From: Peptoniphilaceae bacterium
GTDB lineage: Bacteria > Bacillota > Clostridia > Tissierellales > Peptoniphilaceae
Assembly: GCA_029983595.1 (NCBI GenBank)
Contig: JASBZD010000034.1
Coordinates: 1 to 10,977 of the forward strand
DNA: 10,977 nucleotides
Direction: 5' to 3'
Position 1 is the stretch's first letter; every line of letters starts with the position of its first letter. The position numbers and the translations under genes were made by a program. Of the stretch, positions 6,669-10,977 are shown in pieces. Under the pieces are notes generated by a model. It made no database searches. It was not told the origin of the DNA and saw nothing but the letters and a program-made list of their open reading frames with translations.

Positions 6669-7508
6669 CTAAATTAACGAATAAACTAGTTGTTGTGTAT
6701 ATTCATGTTGTGGATCTTCTAAAATTTGGTCAGTAAGTCCAGATTCAATAATCTTTCCATTCTTCATCACTATAGTTCTATCAGCTAACATTCTAATTAC
6801 TGCTAGATCATGAGAAACTAAAATCATGCTAATTCCTAAATCTCTCTGGATTTCTTTTATTAGTTCTAATACTTCCGCCTGGATACTTAGATCTAAACCA
6901 GTAGTAACCTCATCTAGTAAAAGTACTGGTGGATTATTAGATAAAGCTTTGGCAATTTGTACCCTCTGCTGCATACCACCTGAGAAATTTTTAGGAGCTT
7001 CTTTAGCTCTTAAAAGAGAAATATCAACCCTTTTTAAAAGTTCCTCCGCTCTATTTGACATATTATTTACGTTTCGATCGCCTGATGCTATCATTTTTTC
7101 TGCTATATTAGATTTAGCTGAAAAATTCATTCTAAGACCATATACTGGATTTTGATATACCATTCCTAAAATATTATTTCTAATTTTTTTCTTCTGATAT
7201 ACATTTAGATTATAGAGATTTTTCTCCTTAAAAGGGTTATTTTCTAGATAATATTCTCCACTAGTGGCATCTTTATCAAAATAGAGAGTCTGAACTAGAG
7301 TAGATTTTCCCGATCCACTCTCCCCAACTATTCCTAAAATTTCTTCTTTATATAATTTAAAACTTATATCTCTACAGGCATAGACTGTGCCACATTTTTC
7401 ACAGTAGTTTTTTACTAGATGTTCATCGCTATTATTACAGTATTCACAGCCATCCCCATATTTTTTTGTCATATTTTTTATTTCTAAAATTGGATTTTCA
7501 ATAATCAA
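6669..7508 (-). CDS. phnK: C-P lyase ATPase PhnK with N-terminal cysteine knuckle
   Basis: This 279-residue ABC-type ATPase docks on PhnJ in the C-P lyase core complex. Motifs: Walker A GESGSGKST (62-70), Q-loop Gln119, signature FSGGM (175-179), Walker B VLLLDE (195-200), TGLD (203-206) and H-loop His233 in VSHD. The oddity is an insertion between the first strand (YGDG, 17-20) and Walker A, carrying Cys21, Cys24, Cys36 and Cys39 (CX2C-X11-CX2C) plus Cys45. It resembles a zinc- or iron-binding knuckle. E. coli PhnK, as I recall it, goes straight from this strand to Walker A without it. The start is a TTG at 7508 that overlaps the phnJ stop (TTGA) and has AGAGGT five bases upstream. The next Met, residue 13, would delete the first strand. 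Confidence 0.93.
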   Translation of the reverse strand: MIIENPILEIKNMTKKYGDGCEYCNNSDEHLVKNYCEKCGTVYACRDISFKLYKEEILGIVGESGSGKSTLVQTLYFDKDATSGEYYLENNPFKEKNLYNLNVYQKKKIRNNILGMVYQNPVYGLRMNFSAKSNIAEKMIASGDRNVNNMSNRAEELLKRVDISLLRAKEAPKNFSGGMQQRVQIAKALSNNPPVLLLDEVTTGLDLSIQAEVLELIKEIQRDLGISMILVSHDLAVIRMLADRTIVMKNGKIIESGLTDQILEDPQHEYTQQLVYSLI

Positions 7509-8353
7509 AACTTACCTCTATCTTTTTCATTTAAAAGTTCAAGCATATATGACTGATCATTAGTCTGATAATAGACTTCACCAGTTTTTTCATCTTTAAT
7601 TTCATCTAAGAATACATCAGTAGCACCAGTGATTTTACAAGATTTTCCTTTAAAATCTTCTTTTTCAAATGGATAATCATCAAAATCAATTGATTTTACA
7701 TTTGTAAATGGAGGAATAGCATAAATTTTCTTTTCCCTACCAGCCCCAAGTAGAATAAGTGCATTATTATTATCTAGTTTAGGATTATCAAATCTAGGAA
7801 TAGGACTAGGAGCCATTAAATAGCGATTATTTACAATAACTGGATAGTCTGCATGCATTGAAGCTTTATTAAATTTAACAATTTGCTCAAAAATATTTAT
7901 CCAAGCTACGCTATAATCTTCATGACCATGCATTTCTTTAGTTTTTCTTTCATGTCTTTCATATGATCTAAGAGGTTCTGGCATTGGAACTTGTAAAACT
8001 AAAATTTGATTTTCATTTAAAGGTACTTCTGGCACTCTATGTCTAGACTGAATAATAGTCGCATCACTAGTATGAATTGTGGTATCCACTCCAGTAGAAT
8101 CAACCACAAACTTTTTAATATTTACGGCATTTACGCTCTCATCTGAACCCTGATCTATAACTTTTAATATATCTTCATCTCCCACTAGAGATAAAGTTAT
8201 CTGTAAACCACCAGTTCCCCACCCTCTAGCTATCGGCAGTTCTCTAGATGCAAATGGAACTTGATACCCTGGAATAGATACAGCTTTTAAAATGGTTCTT
8301 CTAATTTCTTTTTTAGAGTTTTCATCAAGATAAGCATAATTAATTCTATTCAT
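7505..8353 (-). CDS. phnJ: PhnJ, C-P lyase catalytic subunit homologue lacking cluster cysteines
   Basis: This 282-residue homologue of alpha-D-ribose 1-methylphosphonate 5-phosphate C-P lyase is collinear with E. coli PhnJ (281). Conserved blocks: YAYLDE, LKAVSIPGYQVPF with Gly29 (E. coli glycyl radical Gly32), GWGTGGLQ, LKVIDQG, SRHRVPE (active-site His), QVPMPEPLR, PSPIPRFDNPK, GAGREKKIYAIPPFT and DFDDYPF. Near the end, E. coli has CAICG and then FVCSDTDYC. An ungapped alignment from memory gives CKITG and YQTNDQSYM here. Cys241 is kept as Cys239, but Cys244 becomes Thr242, Cys266 becomes Thr264 (or Gln263) and the radical Cys272 becomes Met270. The protein has only one cysteine. Other reading frames of this stretch do not restore the pattern, so a frameshift does not explain it. 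AAGGAGGG precedes ATG 8353, which overlaps phnI by eight bases. Family membership is certain; classical catalysis is doubtful. Confidence 0.93.
   Translation of the reverse strand: MNRINYAYLDENSKKEIRRTILKAVSIPGYQVPFASRELPIARGWGTGGLQITLSLVGDEDILKVIDQGSDESVNAVNIKKFVVDSTGVDTTIHTSDATIIQSRHRVPEVPLNENQILVLQVPMPEPLRSYERHERKTKEMHGHEDYSVAWINIFEQIVKFNKASMHADYPVIVNNRYLMAPSPIPRFDNPKLDNNNALILLGAGREKKIYAIPPFTNVKSIDFDDYPFEKEDFKGKSCKITGATDVFLDEIKDEKTGEVYYQTNDQSYMLELLNEKDRGKF
7514..7519 (-). promoter_or_regulatory. Ribosome-binding site supporting the TTG start of phnK
   Basis: AGAGGT lies five bases before TTG 7508, within the last codons of phnJ. It supports a TTG start at the four-base TTGA overlap rather than the internal ATG 12 codons later. 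Confidence 0.6.
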
Positions 8354-9440
8354 CTTCTCCCTCCTTATTAATTTTTCTCATTCCATCTAACTCTGACTGG
8401 AATGTAACATAATGTGGAAGTTTTAAATGTGAAATGAATCCAGTAGATTCAACTGAATCGATATGAAGAAGCACAAATTCCTCATCAGCAGTCGGCGCAT
8501 TTCTATCTGATGCATATTCTAATGAATAATCTAAAACACTCATAGCAATCGCCTTAGTTTCAAGTTGTCCAAAAACTAAACCATAACCTATCTCAAATTT
8601 TAACTCTGATTTTTCACCTTTTACTTCAGTAGGACAAAATGATATAACTTCAGTCAGCTCAATTGAACCAATATAATATTCATCATCCAAAGAATCATCA
8701 ATTTTTACATGTAGAGGCATATAACCATTTCTAAGTTCTCCTATATTAGGATGAGAACTTATTCCAAACCCTCTTATCTCAGCATATCCTATAGAAATTA
8801 CTGCTCCAGTTTGACCTCTAGTAAGAGATTGTAATCTTTCACTTCTAGAAGCTGGAAAAGTTATACTTCTTTTAGTTATATCATCTGGAGTATTATTATC
8901 TAATGGCTTTTTATTATAAAGACCAATTTCTTCTATATAATCTACGACTTCTTTTAAACTTGAGATATGATCTGTAGAATTAGAATCTATTTCTTCTTCA
9001 AGTTCAGATTTTCTTCTATTTAAGTCATCTTGGTTTTCATTTATTAAATCAAAATTTAAAAATCTATTAGAAAAGTCATAAGCTTTACCTAAATATTGGC
9101 CACCAGGTACATCTTTAAAAGATGCTGAGATCCTTCTATTTATCTGCATATCATTAGTATCTGTAATAGTCGTATAATAAAGTCTAGGTAGTGTAGATCT
9201 ATGAGCTCTTAATAAAAACACAGCTTCTTCAGCACTCCCTAGAGATTGTTTTATAGCAAGTGACGCTAAATCCTCATCATAAAGACTACTTTCAGACATA
9301 ACTTGAAATACTAGCTCTTTTAAATTAGTTTTAATAATTTCTAACTCAAGATTATTTAAACTCTTTACTCTCTCATATTCTAAAAGTTTGTTAGACTGTA
9401 AAATCGCCTTTTTACCGCCCTCAACTGCTACATATCCCAT
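8346..9440 (-). CDS. phnI: C-P lyase core subunit PhnI (phosphonate ribosyltransferase/nucleosidase)
   Basis: This 364-residue core subunit catalyses attack of phosphonate on ATP ribose with loss of adenine, together with PhnG, PhnH and PhnL. Alone, PhnI is a purine nucleosidase. Conserved blocks: YVAVEGGKKAI at the N-terminus, AEEAVFLLRAHRSTL, RRISASFKDVPGGQYLG, FPASRSERLQSLTRG, YGLVFGQLETKAIAM, DEEFVLLHIDSVESTGF and SHLKLPHYVTFQ. The last contains His338 and His343, which correspond to the metal/active-site histidines of E. coli PhnI. A lysine/glutamate-rich stretch (about 140-160) is less conserved. The ATG shares a base with the phnH stop (TAATG) and follows GAAGGTG. Nothing suggests loss of function here, in contrast to PhnJ. 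Confidence 0.95.
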   Translation of the reverse strand: MGYVAVEGGKKAILQSNKLLEYERVKSLNNLELEIIKTNLKELVFQVMSESSLYDEDLASLAIKQSLGSAEEAVFLLRAHRSTLPRLYYTTITDTNDMQINRRISASFKDVPGGQYLGKAYDFSNRFLNFDLINENQDDLNRRKSELEEEIDSNSTDHISSLKEVVDYIEEIGLYNKKPLDNNTPDDITKRSITFPASRSERLQSLTRGQTGAVISIGYAEIRGFGISSHPNIGELRNGYMPLHVKIDDSLDDEYYIGSIELTEVISFCPTEVKGEKSELKFEIGYGLVFGQLETKAIAMSVLDYSLEYASDRNAPTADEEFVLLHIDSVESTGFISHLKLPHYVTFQSELDGMRKINKEGEDE

Positions 9441-10027
9441 TAAATTTCACCTTCTGATATTTCTGTAGTTCTAGGTAGAGAAATTATATTGTTATCTTTT
9501 GAAACAATTATAAAATCTACACCCATTGGAAATTCTGATATAACTTCATCTCTTAAATTAATCCATTTTTCATATCCATTTATAGAGATAGATCTAGAAT
9601 CTTTTATTCCTGGACCTGATAGATTAAGATTTCCATTTTCTTTAATCTCTTCAGTTTCTATAATAATTGTCGCACTAGAATGCGGATTAATTAAACTTCC
9701 TCTTTTTGCATTTTTAATTATATTTTCTAGATTTTCTTCTAAATCTAATGAAACTACTAAAAAGTCAGCTTCTTCTATATTTTTTAATTTAGATAAAGTC
9801 CATAGTTCGATTTCTTTAATATCATTTTCTTTATTATTATCTAAATAAAAACCTACTTCTGTATCTAAAAGCATTAATAAAATTTCAAAAGTCGCATTAA
9901 TTAAATTAGTATTATATTCTTTAAATTTCTTTATTTTTACTATTTTTCCTGGATAAGAAAAACTATCTAATAGTTTTCTAAATACTTGTTGATTATCTCT
10001 AAATTTATTTTCCATAAACCTACTCAT
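9440..10027 (-). CDS. phnH: C-P lyase core subunit PhnH
   Basis: This 195-residue subunit of the PhnGHIJ core complex has a fold related to PLP-dependent transferases but no known cofactor. Matching landmarks: VFRKLLDSFSYPGKIV (15-30), NATFEILLMLLD (44-55), a SATIIIE strand, LSGPGIKDSRSI, FPMGVDFIIV and LPRTTEIS near the C-terminus. The start at ATG 10027 overlaps the phnG stop by eight bases but has no clear ribosome-binding site. A second ATG at 10015, four codons later and just past the phnG stop, has a weak, closely spaced GTAGG, so the true start is uncertain by four residues. The conserved core is unaffected. The gene shares one base with phnI. Confidence 0.92.
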   Translation of the reverse strand: MSRFMENKFRDNQQVFRKLLDSFSYPGKIVKIKKFKEYNTNLINATFEILLMLLDTEVGFYLDNNKENDIKEIELWTLSKLKNIEEADFLVVSLDLEENLENIIKNAKRGSLINPHSSATIIIETEEIKENGNLNLSGPGIKDSRSISINGYEKWINLRDEVISEFPMGVDFIIVSKDNNIISLPRTTEISEGEI

Positions 10028-10442
10028 TCATCGTATTAAAATCTACTTTAGTATTAGCTAGATAAGTTTTATATAGACTTTCATTTTTAATTCCTTCTTC
10101 TTCACATTTTAAGAAGATTTCAGTCCACTTATCTTCATCTTCATCATTTAACTTATAATATGCATCGGCTATTGCCATAGCTTTGCTTAATTCTTCATTA
10201 TGACCTCGTACAATACCTACGCCTATCTGATCATTAATTCTTACTTTAGTTTCAGTCACTAGAACCTCGCCTATGTAAAAAAGTGAGTTTTTTGCTTTTT
10301 CTCTGACTTTTATCATAGTTAATGCTTCTGTCGGCTGTGAAATAATTTCAATATTATATTTATTTGAAACTTCTTCTGAAAGTTTAATAACTTCCTCTCT
10401 TGCATATTCAATAAATATTTTAGTTCTTTTTTTAGTATCCAT
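10020..10442 (-). CDS. phnG: C-P lyase core subunit PhnG
   Basis: This 140-residue protein is the first gene of the lyase operon and a structural subunit of the PhnGHIJ complex, needed with PhnI/H/L to form the ribose-triphosphate phosphonate. Recognisable segments: EALTMIKVREKA, FYIGEVLVTETKVRI, GIVRGHNEELSKAMAIADAYYK (matching the VQGRDKxxAERxALIDA block of E. coli PhnG) and KVDFNTM at the C-terminus (VDFFTM in E. coli). The protein ends right after this motif. The ATG at 10442 follows GGAAGG with six bases between. If the -10 box at 10468-10463 is right, the leader is only about 14 bases and consists almost entirely of the ribosome-binding site. Confidence 0.92.
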   Translation of the reverse strand: MDTKKRTKIFIEYAREEVIKLSEEVSNKYNIEIISQPTEALTMIKVREKAKNSLFYIGEVLVTETKVRINDQIGVGIVRGHNEELSKAMAIADAYYKLNDEDEDKWTEIFLKCEEEGIKNESLYKTYLANTKVDFNTMNE

Positions 10443-10462
10443 TCCCCACCTTCCTTAAAGTC

Positions 10463-10468
10463 ATTCTA
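10463..10468 (-). promoter_or_regulatory. -10 element of the phnG operon promoter
   Basis: TAGAAT on the minus strand matches five of six bases of TATAAT and would start transcription near 10456. No good -35 hexamer lies 16-18 bases upstream, which fits a promoter that needs an activator bound at the Pho-like repeats just upstream. Confidence 0.45.
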
Positions 10469-10470
10469 TC

Positions 10471-10480
10471 TTGGCGCCAA
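10471..10480. promoter_or_regulatory. Perfect palindrome, candidate repressor operator
   Basis: TTGGCGCCAA is a perfect 10-base palindrome and the most GC-rich spot in an otherwise AT-rich gap. It lies two bases upstream of the -10 box, where a bound repressor would block RNA polymerase. The neighbouring GntR-family regulator is the obvious candidate to bind it. It does not match any GntR site I know exactly. Confidence 0.4.
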
Positions 10481-10517
10481 TTAAGAAATTGTCTGATTTT
10501 TGTTAAATGTTTGTAAA
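10479..10517 (-). promoter_or_regulatory. Four Pho-box-like hexamers with 11-base period
   Basis: On the minus strand TTTACA (10517-10512), TTAACA (10506-10501), CAGACA (10495-10490) and TTAATT (10484-10479) are each separated by exactly five bases. The B. subtilis PhoP box is TT(A/C/T)A(C/T)A repeated with roughly this spacing. The first two match fully, the fourth in five of six, and the third only in its ACA half. Relative to a start near 10456 the array spans about -23 to -61, the usual PhoP core position. This suggests induction under phosphate starvation. Confidence 0.6.
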
Positions 10518-10541
10518 AAAAAAGCATAGTTAATCTATGCT
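10515..10541 (-). terminator. Intrinsic terminator of the GntR-family regulator gene
   Basis: On the minus strand AGCATAG and CTATGCT pair perfectly (seven base pairs, loop ATTAA), followed at once by nine T residues (10523-10515). The hairpin overlaps the TAG stop of the regulator gene. It should insulate the lyase operon from regulator transcription. Its T tract also supplies the first bases of the outermost Pho-like hexamer. Confidence 0.88.
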
Positions 10542-10977
10542 ATAAAGAATAAGTAAATATATCATTTCTATATTTAGTTTCTGTGTATTCTATTATTTCA
10601 CCATTTTCATCTAATAATTTTCCCCTAAAAACTAGTAGAGGCACTAGACTTTTACACTTTAGGATTTTAATTTCTTCATCAGTTGGAAACTCAACATTTA
10701 AAATTCTATCTTTTACCTTGTCAAATTTAATTCCATTTTTTATATAATAATCATGAATTGAAGATATATTATCTCCATTTTCTTCTAGATCAGGAAACTT
10801 ATCTATCTCAACATAAGATCTATGGATAGCTGCTGGTATACCATATAAAACTCTAAGCCTAGTAACTGAATATACATCAGATTTAAACTCGTTAAATCTT
10901 CTAGAATCATCTATTTTTTTAATACCTAAATTTATATTTTCTAAAGGAATTCCTTGTTCTAACATTTTTTTAGTAAA
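10540..10977 (-). CDS. GntR/HutC-family regulator, C-terminal UTRA domain (partial)
   Basis: The frame is open to the right edge, showing 145 residues. The four codons before the first internal Met read FTKK, which continues as the hinge that normally follows a GntR winged-helix domain (GxGTFVTKK-like), so the DNA-binding half lies outside the window. The visible part is a UTRA ligand-binding domain: NLGIKKID, then SVTRLRVLYGIPAAIHRSYVE (VxRLRxxdGxPxxxExxy pattern), an HDYY block, EEIKILKC, and the end PLLVFRGKLLDENGEIIEYTETKYR. HutC-family regulators of this type often control phn operons (PhnF). Here it may sense a phosphonate or intermediate and bind the palindrome at 10471-10480. The ligand and the PhnF identity are inferred from context. 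Confidence 0.82.
   Translation of the reverse strand, partial: FTKKMLEQGIPLENINLGIKKIDDSRRFNEFKSDVYSVTRLRVLYGIPAAIHRSYVEIDKFPDLEENGDNISSIHDYYIKNGIKFDKVKDRILNVEFPTDEEIKILKCKSLVPLLVFRGKLLDENGEIIEYTETKYRNDIFTYSL

Noticed and set aside
6826..7155. Plus-strand open frame of 109 codons
   Set aside because: It is antisense to the ATPase signature and Walker B region of phnK, which is unmistakably coding; no family resemblance.
7505..7640. Frameshift near the end of phnJ as the cause of the missing cysteines
   Set aside because: The frame stays collinear with E. coli PhnJ through CKITG and LDE up to a normal stop overlapping phnK. The other two frames do not give the cysteine pattern and one hits a stop early.
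9489..9848. Plus-strand open frame of 119 codons
   Set aside because: It is antisense to phnH, low-complexity and serine-rich, with no support from spacing or a promoter.
10540..10965. A complete short regulator starting at ATG 10965
   Set aside because: The frame continues to the window edge with FTKK, a typical hinge after a GntR winged helix, so the Met is internal and the gene is truncated by the window.
1..10977. CRISPR arrays, insertion sequences, tRNA or rRNA genes
   Set aside because: Nearly the whole window is accounted for by phn genes, and the two gaps (90 and 97 bases) hold only regulatory-looking sequence. I saw no spaced repeats, transposase motifs or RNA-gene sequence.

Overview
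The window is a strongly AT-rich stretch (roughly 30% GC by eye). It is almost wholly coding, and every gene is on the minus strand. Strong AGGAGG-type ribosome-binding sites, heavy use of TTA/CTA, ATA and AGA codons, a Bacillus-style array of Pho-box-like hexamers and a predicted lipoprotein all point to a low-GC Gram-positive (Bacillota). I cannot name the genus; an anaerobic, host-associated lineage is only a guess.

Read in the direction of transcription (right to left), the layout is as follows. The C-terminal part of a GntR/HutC-family regulator (10977-10540) ends in a clean intrinsic terminator. A 97-base regulatory gap carries an 11-base-periodic Pho-box-like array, a perfect TTGGCGCCAA palindrome and a -10 box. 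Then comes a full carbon-phosphorus (C-P) lyase operon: phnG, phnH, phnI, phnJ, phnK, phnM, a left-handed beta-helix acetyltransferase, phnL and a PHP-family phosphoesterase (phnPP-like). A 90-base gap with an 11-base-arm dyad and a possible promoter precedes a transport cassette: phnC and two phnE permeases. The last gene is a thioredoxin-fold lipoprotein that runs off the left edge. Most junctions overlap or abut, so the genes are probably translationally coupled.

By family knowledge, PhnC/PhnE import phosphonates. PhnI with PhnG/H/L couples the phosphonate to ATP ribose, and PhnM removes pyrophosphate. PhnJ normally cleaves the C-P bond by SAM radical chemistry, with PhnK docked on it. PhnPP opens the cyclic ribose phosphate and also removes the second phosphate ester, which explains why neither phnP nor phnN is present. 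No phnD-type binding protein is visible in the window.

The main surprise is PhnJ. It is full length and well conserved, keeping the glycyl-radical Gly and the active-site His. However, it has only one cysteine where the E. coli enzyme uses three for its [4Fe-4S] cluster and a fourth for the thiyl radical. The adjacent PhnK carries a four-cysteine knuckle (CX2C-X11-CX2C) inserted before its Walker A motif. Either this operon encodes a C-P lyase variant with different chemistry or metal placement, or PhnJ has lost its classical activity inside an otherwise intact operon.
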